Assembly: GCF_003853415.1 (NCBI RefSeq)
Contig: NZ_QTPP01000001.1
Location: 248,001-312,000, forward strand
Origin: Burkholderia sp. Bp9142
Lineage (GTDB): Bacteria > Pseudomonadota > Gammaproteobacteria > Burkholderiales > Burkholderiaceae
DNA length: 64,000 nt
Direction of reading: 5' to 3'
Shown here: one piece after another, positions 27,209 to 35,949 of the stretch
How the letters are laid out: every line of letters begins with the position of its first letter
Position numbering within the stretch: position 1 is the stretch's first letter
Notes under the pieces: model-generated
Databases searched by the model: none
What the model was told of the DNA's origin: nothing
The model's input: the letters and a program-made list of their open reading frames with translations, nothing else
Position numbers and translations under genes: made by a program

Positions 27209-28129
27209 ATGGACTACATCGACAAGCTGCGGATCTTCCGGTCGGTGGTGGAGATGCGCAGCTTCACGCGCGCCGCCGACATGCACGGCCTCGCGCGGCC
27301 GGTCGTGTCGCGGGCGGTCGCGGATCTGGAGGCGCGCTTCGGCAGCCGCCTGCTGCACCGGACCACGCGCCAGGTCTCGCTGACCGAAACCGCCGAGCGC
27401 ATCTACGAACGCTGCGCGGCCGTGCTCGACGAACTCGACTCGCTGGAAGCGCAGGCGCAGTCGCATACGCGCGAGCCCGAGGGGCTGCTGCGCCTCGTCG
27501 CGCATACGACGGCCGCGCTGAACCGGCTCGTGCCGCTGATCGCCGGCTTCAAGGCCGCGCATCCGAAGGTGCGGCTCGACGTCACGCTGACCGAGCGCCC
27601 GGTCGACCTCGTCGGCGAAGGCTACGACATCGGCATCGTCGTGCCGTACATGCTGACGAGCGAGACGACCGTCGTGCGGCTGGTCGAACGCATTCCGGTG
27701 GTGATCGTCGCGACGCCCGCCTATCTGCGCGCGCATCCGCGTCCCGAGACACCGGCCGAACTCGCCGATCATGCGTTCGTGCCAATGTCGCCGTCGCTGC
27801 GCCGGCCCGCGCTGTCGTTCCGCGTCGGCGGCGACACGCTGACCGTGCCGTTGAGCTTCGACATCTCGTCGAACAGCCCCGTCTTCAACCGCGAAATGGT
27901 GATGCACGACTTCGGCATCGGCGTCGTGCCGAAAACGCTCGTCGAAGCCCAACTCGCGTCGGGCGCGCTCGTGCAGCTGCTCGAAGGCGCCGATCTCGTC
28001 GACGCGTTCGTGGAGATCAAGCTCGCCTACGCGAACCGCGCGCTGCTGCCCGCGAAGGTCAAGGCGTTCATCGACTACACGGCCGCGTACTGCGACCGCG
28101 AAGGCGGGATTGTTCCGGCCGCGGCCTGA
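27209..28129 (+). CDS. LysR-family transcriptional regulator (CrgA-type)
   Basis: Encodes 306 aa from the ATG at 27209 (MDYIDKLRIF), with GAGGAG 7 nt upstream. The helix-turn-helix is SFTRAADMHGLARPVVSRAVADLEARFGSRLLHRTTRQVSLTE, as in the AaeR/CrgA/DsdC-like LysR branch. The effector domain ends AFIDYTAAYCDREG. It sits between two marR genes and reads toward the efflux operon. Its target is unknown; it may act on the neighbouring marR or aconitase-X genes. Confidence 0.9.
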   Translation: MDYIDKLRIFRSVVEMRSFTRAADMHGLARPVVSRAVADLEARFGSRLLHRTTRQVSLTETAERIYERCAAVLDELDSLEAQAQSHTREPEGLLRLVAHTTAALNRLVPLIAGFKAAHPKVRLDVTLTERPVDLVGEGYDIGIVVPYMLTSETTVVRLVERIPVVIVATPAYLRAHPRPETPAELADHAFVPMSPSLRRPALSFRVGGDTLTVPLSFDISSNSPVFNREMVMHDFGIGVVPKTLVEAQLASGALVQLLEGADLVDAFVEIKLAYANRALLPAKVKAFIDYTAAYCDREGGIVPAAA

Positions 28130-28229
28130 TCCGGCGCGAGAACGCGCCGCTGGGCCGCCGATTGGTACAGCCACGACACCAATCTGATCCTGCCCCGCCC
28201 CTCGCTTCGCTCCGCGTTGCCGCCTAACA

Positions 28230-28243
28230 TGTGCACATGCACA
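28230..28243. promoter_or_regulatory. MarR-type operator 2, overlapping the second marR start
   Basis: The sequence is TGTGCACATGCACA: perfect arms TGTGCA/TGCACA with a 2-nt centre. It covers the ATG (28237) of the second marR gene, so a bound repressor would block both transcription and initiation. It is related to sites 27112-27127 and 28708-28723 through the TGTGCA-AT-CA core. Confidence 0.6.
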
Positions 28244-28668
28244 AAAGCACACTCACCGACGACGATTGCTTCGCGGTCCGGCAAGCCGCCCGGCGAATCT
28301 CGCAGTTCTACGAGCGCTACCTGTCGCGGGCGGGCGTCACGCCGTCGCAGTACAGCATTCTCGCGCTGCTGCGGGAGCGCCCGGGCCTGACGATGGCGAC
28401 GCTGTCGGCGGTGCTGGTGATCGAGCGCACGGCGCTCCTGCGCGCGCTCAAGCCGCTGGTCGGCGCGGCGCTCGTGACGGGCCGGATCGAGCCGCGTTGC
28501 CGCCGCCAGACGTTCGCGCTGACCACGCACGGCGAAACGAAGATCGCCGACGCGCATGTGCACTGGCTCGCCGCGCAGGAAGCGTTCGAGCGGCGCTTCG
28601 GGCCGGCCCAGGCGGCCCGCCTCAGAGACGAATTGTTCCGGATCACGCACAACCTGCCGGAACGCTAA
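28237..28668 (+). CDS. MarR-family regulator (second copy, efflux-linked)
   Basis: Encodes 143 aa from the ATG at 28237 (MHKSTLTDDD); a GTG two codons upstream is possible, and neither has a clear ribosome site, so initiation may be weak or leaderless. The domain core is PSQYSILALLRERPGLTMATLSAVLVIERTALLRALKPLVG. The N-terminal DDCFAVRQAARRISQFYERYL parallels the first MarR. It lies 64 bp upstream of emrA on the same strand. This is the common arrangement for a repressor of an EmrAB-type pump (inference). Confidence 0.88.
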   Translation: MHKSTLTDDDCFAVRQAARRISQFYERYLSRAGVTPSQYSILALLRERPGLTMATLSAVLVIERTALLRALKPLVGAALVTGRIEPRCRRQTFALTTHGETKIADAHVHWLAAQEAFERRFGPAQAARLRDELFRITHNLPER

Positions 28669-28707
28669 CCCCTTCCCCGATCGGCGACGCGTCGTCGGTC
28701 GTTTCGA

Positions 28708-28723
28708 TAAGTGCATATACATA
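28708..28723. promoter_or_regulatory. MarR-type operator 3, upstream of emrA
   Basis: The sequence is TAAGTGCATATACATA, one base different from operator 1. It ends 9 bp before the emrA ATG and abuts the ribosome site (AGGTG). Occupancy would block expression of the efflux operon. Confidence 0.7.
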
Positions 28724-28732
28724 GGTGAATCG

Positions 28733-29821
28733 ATGGAAACGACCCAAGCCGCTGCCTCCCGCGAGGCAGCCACAATCGAGCGGCCGGCCAAGCAACGCCG
28801 CGTGCCGTGGATGCGCATCGCGGTGGGCGCGGTGATCGTCGTGGTGGCCGCTGCCGTGCTCGACTGGCTGTTCGTGCTGCGCTTCCAGGAGAGCACCGAC
28901 GATGCGTATGTCGGCGGCGACGTCACGGTGCTCGCGCCGAAGGTGAACGGCTTCGTCGACAAGATCCTCGTGACGGACAACCAGCGCGTGAAGGCCGGCG
29001 ACGTGCTCGTGCAGCTCGATGCGCGCGACTACGATGCGAAGCTCGCGCAGGCCACCGCGGAAGTCGACAGCGCGCGCTCCGCGGTGACCGAACTCGAAGC
29101 GAAGCAGCAACTGCAGTACGCGGTAATCGGCCAGCATGCGGCGGACAGGAACGCGTCGTCGGCCGAGCTCACGCGTGCGTCGTCGGACCGCGTGCGCTAC
29201 CGCGAGCTCGTGAAATCCGACGCGGTGTCGAACCAGATCGTCGAACGCGCGGACGCCGACTATTCGAAGGCGGATGCGGCCGTCGCACGCAGCGACGCCG
29301 CGCTGCTCGCATCGAAGCGGCAGCTCGACGTGCTCGGCGCGCAGCTCGCCGATGCGCGGGCCCGCGTGAACACGGCACTGGCCGCGCAGCGCGTCGCGGC
29401 GCTCAACGTCGAATACACGACGATCCGCTCGCCGGTCGACGGCTACGTCGGCAACCGCACGGGCCGCGTCGGGATGCTCGCGAACGTCGGCGTGCCGCTG
29501 CTGACGGTCGTGCCCGCGTCGGGGCTGTGGATCGACGCGAACTTCAAGGAAGACCAGCTGCGCAAGATGCGCGCGGGCGATCGCGTCGACGTGACGCTCG
29601 ACGCATCGAGCACACAGCTGCATGGCCGCGTCGACAGCCTGGCGCCCGCGACCGGCGCAACCTTCAGCGTGCTGCCGCCCGAGAACGCGACCGGCAACTT
29701 CACGAAGATCGTCCAGCGCGTGCCGGTGCGCGTGCATCTCGATCCTCGACCGGGCATCGAGCAGGTGCTGCGCCCCGGCCTGTCCGCGGTCGTGACCGTG
29801 CACACCGACCACGCGAACTGA
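28733..29821 (+). CDS. emrA: EmrA-type membrane fusion protein
   Basis: Encodes 362 aa from the ATG at 28733, with AGGTG upstream. A short cytoplasmic tail precedes one membrane helix (about 23-43, WMRIAVGAVIVVVAAAVLDW). The HlyD-family periplasmic adaptor follows: biotinyl-lipoyl halves (ESTDDAYVGGDVTVLAPKVNGFV and TTIRSPVDGYVGNRTGRVG), an alpha-hairpin rich in Ala, and a beta-barrel (DANFKEDQLRKMRAGDRVDVTLD). It links the EmrB pump to the outer-membrane lipoprotein channel encoded two genes on. The 13-nt gap to emrB shows an operon. Confidence 0.93.
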   Translation: METTQAAASREAATIERPAKQRRVPWMRIAVGAVIVVVAAAVLDWLFVLRFQESTDDAYVGGDVTVLAPKVNGFVDKILVTDNQRVKAGDVLVQLDARDYDAKLAQATAEVDSARSAVTELEAKQQLQYAVIGQHAADRNASSAELTRASSDRVRYRELVKSDAVSNQIVERADADYSKADAAVARSDAALLASKRQLDVLGAQLADARARVNTALAAQRVAALNVEYTTIRSPVDGYVGNRTGRVGMLANVGVPLLTVVPASGLWIDANFKEDQLRKMRAGDRVDVTLDASSTQLHGRVDSLAPATGATFSVLPPENATGNFTKIVQRVPVRVHLDPRPGIEQVLRPGLSAVVTVHTDHAN

Positions 29822-29834
29822 ACGGGAGCCGACG

Positions 29835-31409
29835 ATGACCACCGCGTTTTCCGGCGACCCCGCGTCGCAACCGACGAAGCAGCGCGTCTTCGCGTTCGCG
29901 CTGATGTGCGTCGGCTTCTTCATGGCGACGCTCGACATCCAGATCGTCGCGTCGTCGCTGCGCGACATCGGCGGCGGCCTGTCCGCCAGCCAGGACGAAC
30001 TGTCGTGGGTGCAGACGGCCTACCTGATCGCCGAGATCATCGTGATCCCGATGTCGGGCTGGCTGTCGAAGGTGATGTCGACGCGCTGGCTGTTCGTCGC
30101 GTCGGCCATCGGCTTCACGATCACGAGCATGCTGTGCGGGCTCGCGTGGGATATCAACTCGATGATCCTGTTCCGCGGGCTGCAGGGGGCGCTCGGCGCC
30201 GCGATGATCCCGACCGTGTTCACGACCGCGTTCGTGCTGTTCCCGGGCAAGCAGCGGCTGATCGCGTCGACGACGATCGGCGCGCTCGCGTCGCTCGCGC
30301 CGGCGATCGGGCCCGTGATCGGCGGCTGGATCACCGATCAATGGTCGTGGCACTGGCTGTTCTACCTGAACCTCGTGCCCGGCATCGCCGTGGCCGTGCT
30401 GGTGCCGCGCTACGTGCATATCGACGAACCCGACCTGAGCCTCATCAAGCGCGGCGACTATCTCGGCATCGCGCTGATGTCGGGCTTCCTCGGCTGCCTC
30501 GAATACGTGCTGGAGGAAGGCCCGCGCAAGAACTGGTTCAGCGACGACGCGATCGTCATCTGCGCGTGGATCTCCGGCATCTGCGGCGTCCTGTTCATCG
30601 TGCATGCGCTGACCGCCGAAGACCCGATCGTCGACCTGCGCGCGCTCGCCGTGCGCAACTTCGGGATCGGCAGCCTGCTGTCGTTCGTGACGGGCATCGG
30701 TATCTTCGTCACCGTGTTCCTGACGCCGCTGTTTCTCGCCCAGGTGCGTGCGTTCAGTTCGCTGCAGATCGGCATCGCGCTGCTGTCGGTCGGCGCGTTC
30801 CAGCTGCTCGCGCTTTGCGCGTATGCGTTCGCCGCGCGCTACTTCAGCATGCGCGCGCTGCTCGTGTTCGGGCTCGTCTGCTTCGGCCTCGGCTGCTACC
30901 TGTACACGCCGATCACGCACGACTGGGGCTGGCGGGAACTGCTGCTGCCGCAGGCGCTGCGCGGGATCGGCCAGCAGTTCAGCGTGCCGCCGATCGTGAC
31001 GATGGCGCTCGGTTCGCTGCCGCAGTCGCGGCTCAAGTCGGCGAGCGGCCTGTTCAACCTGATGCGCAACCTCGGCGGTGCGATCGGCATCGCAGTGAGC
31101 GCGACGATGCTCAACGACCGGCTGAACTTCCACTACCTGCGCCTGAACGAGCACGTGAGCGCCGGCGAGCCGCAGGTCGCGTCGCTGCTCGACCGCCAGG
31201 CCGCGTACTGGACCTCGGTGGCCGGCAATACGCTGGATACCGCGCAGGCGGGCCTCGCGAACCTGCACCGCCTGATCTATCGCGAGGCGCTGACGCTCAC
31301 CTACGCGGATGCGTACTACGCGCTGTCGCTGTGCTTCGTGGTCGCGCTGATCGCCGTCGCGTTTTCCCGTCCCATCACCCTGAACGCGCCGCCGCCGGAC
31401 GCACACTGA
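29835..31409 (+). CDS. emrB: EmrB-type DHA2 family drug:H+ antiporter
   Basis: Encodes 524 aa from the ATG at 29835, with GGGAG upstream. This is a 14-helix MFS pump of the EmrB/QacA group: FMATLDIQIVASSLRDIGGGLSASQDELSWVQTAYLIAE covers helix 1 and the following loop, then a motif C-like stretch SLAPAIGPVIGGWITDQWSWHWLFYLN. It expels hydrophobic toxic compounds using the proton gradient, together with EmrA and the NodT protein. Substrate range cannot be read from sequence. Confidence 0.95.
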   Translation: MTTAFSGDPASQPTKQRVFAFALMCVGFFMATLDIQIVASSLRDIGGGLSASQDELSWVQTAYLIAEIIVIPMSGWLSKVMSTRWLFVASAIGFTITSMLCGLAWDINSMILFRGLQGALGAAMIPTVFTTAFVLFPGKQRLIASTTIGALASLAPAIGPVIGGWITDQWSWHWLFYLNLVPGIAVAVLVPRYVHIDEPDLSLIKRGDYLGIALMSGFLGCLEYVLEEGPRKNWFSDDAIVICAWISGICGVLFIVHALTAEDPIVDLRALAVRNFGIGSLLSFVTGIGIFVTVFLTPLFLAQVRAFSSLQIGIALLSVGAFQLLALCAYAFAARYFSMRALLVFGLVCFGLGCYLYTPITHDWGWRELLLPQALRGIGQQFSVPPIVTMALGSLPQSRLKSASGLFNLMRNLGGAIGIAVSATMLNDRLNFHYLRLNEHVSAGEPQVASLLDRQAAYWTSVAGNTLDTAQAGLANLHRLIYREALTLTYADAYYALSLCFVVALIAVAFSRPITLNAPPPDAH

Positions 31410-31425
31410 AGCCGAGGTCATCATC

Positions 31426-32880
31426 ATGAAAAAGCTACTCGTCGCGCTGGCCGTCAGCGCATTCGCCGCGGGGTGTGCGGTGCAGCCCGCGCAGCACCCC
31501 GCGCTGCACGATTCCGTGCAATCGCTCGCGCCCGCCGCGTGGGACACCGACGTGCCGCGCGCGGACATCGGCGCCGCCGCGTGGTGGGCGCGGTTCAACG
31601 ATCCCGTGCTCGACCGGCTGATCGCGACCGTGCTCGACGGCAACCTCGATCTGCAGGCCGCCGCCGAACGCGTGAAGCAGGCGCAGGCGCTGACCGGGCA
31701 GAAGCGCGCGGCGCTGCTGCCCGAACTCGACGCGACCGCGCGTGCGGCCGATGCGCGCCAGAACACGCCGCCGCCGCTCGGCTATGTGCGGCAGGCCGGC
31801 GCGGGACTCGCGCTGAGCTGGTCGCCGGACGTGTTCGGCGGCGAACGGCTCGACCTGCTGGCCGCGCAGGCCGAACTGGTCGGGCAAAGGCATGCGGAAG
31901 ACGCGATGCGGCTCGCGCTCGCGGCCGATGCGGCCGGCGCGTACGTCGACCTGCGCTGGGCGCAGCAGGAACTGAAGATCCTGCAGGACAACGCGGCGAT
32001 CCGTCAGCATGCGCTCGAACTCACGCGCAAGCGCCAGGCGTTCGGGCTGTCGACGGAACTCGACGTCACGCGCGCGCAGAACCAGCTCGATGCGCTCGAG
32101 GCGCGGATTCCGCCGACACGGGCGCAGATTGCGCATCAGCTCAACCTGATCGCCGTGTATTCAGGCCGCACGCCCGAGTCGATCGACCGGCTCGTGCTCG
32201 CGCAGGCCGGCGCGATTCCGGCGCCGCCGGCCGGGTCGCCCGCTACGTTGCCCTCGCAGGCGCTGCTGCGCCGGCCCGACGTGCTCGCCGCTTACGCGCA
32301 GGTCGAGCGGCGCGCGGCGCAGGTCGGCGTCGCGAAGGCCGAGCGGTATCCGAAGTTCTCGCTGAACCTGACGGACGGGATTCTGGCCGCGTCGTACCTC
32401 GGGTTGCCGACGCTGACCGACAACCTGTTCAGCGCGGCGTTGAGCGCGACCAGCCCGATCTTCAACGCCGGGCGGATCACGGCCGACATCACGCAGAGCG
32501 AAAGCCGGATGCGCGAGTCGGAACTCGGGTTGCGGCAGACGATGCTGCAGGCGCTGCGGGAAGTCGAGGATGCGCGCGCGAACCTCGTCGGCAGCGATGA
32601 AGCGACACGGCGGCTCGACAGTGCGCTTGCGGCGTCGGACAAGTCGCTCGGGCTGGCGAACCAGCTCTACAAGGGAGGCGCGACGGATTTTCTGGACGTG
32701 CTGTCCGCGCAGGAGGTGTATCTGCGGGACTCGGATGCGCTCAACCAGGTGAAGCGCGAGCATGCGTTGGCGGCGGTCGCGCTTTATCGGTCGCTCGGGG
32801 GCGGGTGGAGCAGGAATGGTGCGGCGGGCGGGCCGGAGACGGCGCCCGTGGCCGTGGCTGCCGCTGGCGCGACGAACTGA
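31426..32880 (+). CDS. NodT-family outer-membrane efflux lipoprotein
   Basis: Encodes 484 aa from the ATG at 31426. It has a lipoprotein signal (MKKLLVALAVSAFAAGC, lipobox FAAGC) and two outer-membrane-efflux repeats with coiled alpha-barrel segments. The conserved LLRRPDVLAAYAQVERRAAQVGVAKAERYPKFSL block is diagnostic of the NodT/OprM group. The C-terminus ends with the usual LYRSLGGGW. It supplies the outer-membrane channel of the tripartite pump; 16 nt separate it from emrB. Confidence 0.95.
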   Translation: MKKLLVALAVSAFAAGCAVQPAQHPALHDSVQSLAPAAWDTDVPRADIGAAAWWARFNDPVLDRLIATVLDGNLDLQAAAERVKQAQALTGQKRAALLPELDATARAADARQNTPPPLGYVRQAGAGLALSWSPDVFGGERLDLLAAQAELVGQRHAEDAMRLALAADAAGAYVDLRWAQQELKILQDNAAIRQHALELTRKRQAFGLSTELDVTRAQNQLDALEARIPPTRAQIAHQLNLIAVYSGRTPESIDRLVLAQAGAIPAPPAGSPATLPSQALLRRPDVLAAYAQVERRAAQVGVAKAERYPKFSLNLTDGILAASYLGLPTLTDNLFSAALSATSPIFNAGRITADITQSESRMRESELGLRQTMLQALREVEDARANLVGSDEATRRLDSALAASDKSLGLANQLYKGGATDFLDVLSAQEVYLRDSDALNQVKREHALAAVALYRSLGGGWSRNGAAGGPETAPVAVAAAGATN

Positions 32881-32983
32881 CCGCGACCGCCGTGCGACGC
32901 CGGCCTCGCGATCTCCGGGCCGGCTTCCCGGCCGGGCCGATGCGGCGCGGGCAACAGCTTGGCAGCGGCTGACCGTGGCCCGG

Positions 32984-33445
32984 TCAGCCGGCGGCAGGCC
33001 ACCGGTATCCGATCACCTCGGTCACCGGATACGCGAGCTCGCGCACCGCCTCGAGCTGGTTGCCGCCGAACAGGTGCACCTGCAGGTCGTCGTGACGCAG
33101 ATAGAACCCGACGTGACCCTTCCAGCTCGCGGGATCGTCGCGCGTCAGGATCGCGATGCAGCCGTACACGGGGCGCTCCAGCGGGCGCCCCCATTCGAGC
33201 CACGAACGCGCAAGCGCGGAACCCGTGCCACGGATGCCCGCATGCGTCATGCACCAGTTGACGAACGACGAACACCACGAAATCTTGTCGTCGTAGCCGA
33301 CCAGGTTCGTGTGATCGTTGTATTCGACGATGCGCGGATTGACGCTGCCGGGCGGAAAGCGGCGGATGCCCAGCTCGGCCAGCGCGACGGGCATCCACGG
33401 CGGATGGCCGGCCTGCGGGTTGCCCTTGGGGTTCGATCGGATCAC
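32984..33445 (-). CDS. TIGR02594-like NlpC/P60-CHAP-type hydrolase
   Basis: Encodes 153 aa if started at GTG 33445; an internal ATG at 33394 would give a shorter form cutting into the PPWMPVALAELGI block that begins this family. The catalytic-type cysteine motif is DDKISWCSSFVNWCMTHAG; a His follows in WKGHVGFYLRH and an Asn in LFGGNQLEAV. These fit a papain-like amidase acting on cell-wall peptides. No signal peptide is seen, as for endolysin-like or T6SS-exported members. It is convergent with the efflux operon and separate from the lysR at 33553. Confidence 0.75.
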   Translation of the reverse strand: MIRSNPKGNPQAGHPPWMPVALAELGIRRFPPGSVNPRIVEYNDHTNLVGYDDKISWCSSFVNWCMTHAGIRGTGSALARSWLEWGRPLERPVYGCIAILTRDDPASWKGHVGFYLRHDDLQVHLFGGNQLEAVRELAYPVTEVIGYRWPAAG

Positions 33446-33552
33446 GACGGTCTCGATGGAATGCGGGTGGAAGCTCGCTCAATCTTCGCACGAATACGAC
33501 GTGCCGGCAGTACCTTTTCCGGCACGCGATTTCCGGCCCCTACACCCGTATC

Positions 33553-34497
33553 ATGTCGGCAGCGACCTCGATCCTCACGCCCGCCATGCGCATCACACCC
33601 CTGCCGCCCCTTCAGTGCCTCGTCGCGTTCGAAGCCGCCGTGCGGCACGCGAGCTTCACGAAGGCCGCCGCCGAACTGCACCTGACGCAAAGCGCGATCA
33701 GCCGCCAGATCCAGCAGCTCGAGGAATTCCTCGGCCGTTCGCTGTTCGTTCGCGAACACCGCTCGCTGCGGCTGACGATCGCCGGCGAGCAATACGCGGC
33801 GCAGGTTCATCATCTGCTCACGCAATGCGCGGAAGCGACGCACGACGTGATGAAGCCGTACGGCGATCTCGAACTGACGGTCGCCTGCTCGTCCGGCGTC
33901 GCCCTGCTGTGGCTCACGCCACGCCTGCCCGCGTTCCGCGTTGCGTATCCGGACCTCAAGCTGCGCCTGATCGTGCGCGACGGCCTGGCGTCGATGTCGC
34001 CCGCGGAATTCGACGTCGGCGTCTACTATGTGCGCCAGCAGGCGCCCGCCGAGTACACCGCGCGCCGCCTGTTCGACGAGGAAGTATTCCCGGTCTGCGC
34101 GCCGGGCTACCTGGCCGGCCGCACGCTGAGCGCGGCCGACCTCGCGAGCGAGACGCTGCTGCGCCTCGAGGACGGCCAACGCCAATGGATGTCGTGGTCC
34201 GAATGGTTCGGCATGAACGACGTCGACCGGCAAAAGGCGCAGCCGCAGGACATCACGATCAACTCGTATCCGCAGATCGTGCAGATGACCATCCTCGGCC
34301 AGGGCGTATCGCTCGGCTGGCGCTACATGATCGACGCGTGCATCGAGGCAGGCCTGCTCGTGCGGGTGACGGAAGCCTCCGCGAGCCACGGCGGCGGCTA
34401 TTACGTGATCTCGCCGAACGATCGCGCGCAGAACCAGGCGGCACGACTGTTTTCGCGCTGGCTGTTCGAACAGGCGGACCAGCAGACCGCGCCGTGA
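33553..34497 (+). CDS. LysR-family regulator (GcvA-like)
   Basis: Encodes 314 aa from the ATG at 33553; an internal ATG 11 codons later (MRITPLPPLQ) is the usual start in the GcvA group. The helix-turn-helix is LVAFEAAVRHASFTKAAAELHLTQSAISRQIQQLEEFLGRSLFVRE. It is followed at 123 bp by an MHS transporter and an amidohydrolase on the same strand, which it may activate (inference from layout). Confidence 0.9.
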   Translation: MSAATSILTPAMRITPLPPLQCLVAFEAAVRHASFTKAAAELHLTQSAISRQIQQLEEFLGRSLFVREHRSLRLTIAGEQYAAQVHHLLTQCAEATHDVMKPYGDLELTVACSSGVALLWLTPRLPAFRVAYPDLKLRLIVRDGLASMSPAEFDVGVYYVRQQAPAEYTARRLFDEEVFPVCAPGYLAGRTLSAADLASETLLRLEDGQRQWMSWSEWFGMNDVDRQKAQPQDITINSYPQIVQMTILGQGVSLGWRYMIDACIEAGLLVRVTEASASHGGGYYVISPNDRAQNQAARLFSRWLFEQADQQTAP

Positions 34498-34504
34498 TTG
34501 CGAT

Positions 34505-34523
34505 GCATGCGCCGTGCGCATGC
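34505..34523. other. Inverted repeat between lysR and the MHS transporter gene
   Basis: Perfect arms GCATGCGC / GCGCATGC with a 3-nt centre, followed by another GCATGC. No T-run follows directly. It may be a factor-dependent terminator for lysR or an operator for the transporter gene 98 bp downstream. Confidence 0.4.
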
Positions 34524-34620
34524 GTGCATGCAAATCTTTCGTTTCAGAAAAAAAACCGGCTGTCCTTAGCATGGGGTTCATGCGGGACACCCGTCCCGTC
34601 TTCTGAGAAAGGAAGAGACC

Positions 34621-35937
34621 ATGCAAGGAACGCTTTCCCCGCGCGCCGCGCGTTCCGTCGATGCGGCTACCCAGCAGCGCCGCCGCGCCATCGTTGCGAC
34701 CGTGATCGGCAACGGCCTCGAATGGTTCGACTTCACCGTCTACAGCTTCTTCGCGGTGATCATCGCGAAGCTGTTCTTCCCAACGGGCAATGAACTGACG
34801 TCGGTGCTGCTCACCGTCGCGACGTTCGGTGTCGGCTTCTTCATGCGGCCGGTGGGCGGCATCGTGCTCGGCGTCTACGCGGACAAGGCCGGACGCAAGG
34901 CCGCGCTGTCGCTGACGATCCTGATGATGGCGTTCGGCACCGCGCTGATCGGGCTCGCGCCGACCTACGAGCAGGCCGGCATCGCCGCGCCGCTGCTGAT
35001 CGTCGTCGCGCGGCTGCTGCAAGGCTTCTCCGCCGGTGGCGAGATGGGCGGCGCCACCGCGTTCCTCACCGAGTACGCGCCGCCGGAGAAGCGCGCGTAC
35101 TACTCGAGCTGGATCCAGTCGAGCATCGGTTTCGCGGTGCTGCTCGGTGCGGCCACCGGCACGTTCGTCACGACGTCGCTCGATGCGCAGGCGTTGCATG
35201 GCTGGGGCTGGCGGCTGCCGTTCCTGCTCGGGATCGTCGTCGGGCCGGTCGGCTACTTCATCCGCAGCCATCTCGACGAAACGCCCGCGTTCAGCGCCGT
35301 CGAAGCACAGGCGAAGGAAACCTCCCCGCTGAAGGAAGTGCTGTCGACCTACCCGCGCGAGACGTTCGCCAGCTTCTCGATGGTGATCCTGTGGACGGTC
35401 TGCACGTACGTGCTGCTGTTCTACATGCCGACCTATTCGGTGCGCACGCTGCACCTGCCGCAGTCGACCGGCTTCGCGGCCGGCATGGTCGGCGGGCTGA
35501 TGATCATGTGCTGCTCGCCGATCGTCGGCAAGCTCGCCGACGCGTGGGGCCGGCGCGTGTTCCTGTCCGGCTCGGCGCTCGCGATCCTGGTGCTCGCGTG
35601 GCCGATGTTCGCGTGGATCAACCACGCGCCCGGCTTTGCATCCCTGATCGTGTTCCAGGCCGTGTTCGGCGTGCTGATCGCGACGTATACCGGGCCGATT
35701 CTCGCGGCGTTCGCCGAGCTGTTTCCGACCAAGGTGCTGTCGACCGGGTTGTCGGTCGCCTACAACTTCGCGGTAACCCTCTTCGGTGGCTTCGCACCGT
35801 TCCTCATGACGTGGCTGATCGCCCGCACGGGCAGCAACATGGCGCCCGCGCTCTACGTGAGCGTCGCGGCCGCGGTCAGCCTCGTCGGCACGCGCTTCGT
35901 GAGGGACCCGCGGCGCAACGCGTCAACGACTCGATAA
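34621..35937 (+). CDS. MHS-family metabolite:H+ symporter (MFS)
   Basis: Encodes 438 aa from the ATG at 34621, with AAGGAAGAG upstream. It is a 12-helix protein with the MHS-type start (VIGNGLEWFDFTVYSFFAVIIAKLFFP), a motif after helix 2 (GIVLGVYADKAGRKAAL) and RLLQGFSAGGEMGGATAFLTEYAP as in citrate, proline/betaine and shikimate symporters. It imports a small organic acid or peptide-like solute. The amidohydrolase 12 bp downstream is probably in the same operon, suggesting that uptake is coupled to hydrolysis of the substrate. Confidence 0.92.
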   Translation: MQGTLSPRAARSVDAATQQRRRAIVATVIGNGLEWFDFTVYSFFAVIIAKLFFPTGNELTSVLLTVATFGVGFFMRPVGGIVLGVYADKAGRKAALSLTILMMAFGTALIGLAPTYEQAGIAAPLLIVVARLLQGFSAGGEMGGATAFLTEYAPPEKRAYYSSWIQSSIGFAVLLGAATGTFVTTSLDAQALHGWGWRLPFLLGIVVGPVGYFIRSHLDETPAFSAVEAQAKETSPLKEVLSTYPRETFASFSMVILWTVCTYVLLFYMPTYSVRTLHLPQSTGFAAGMVGGLMIMCCSPIVGKLADAWGRRVFLSGSALAILVLAWPMFAWINHAPGFASLIVFQAVFGVLIATYTGPILAAFAELFPTKVLSTGLSVAYNFAVTLFGGFAPFLMTWLIARTGSNMAPALYVSVAAAVSLVGTRFVRDPRRNASTTR

Positions 35938-35949
35938 GGACCTTTCCCC

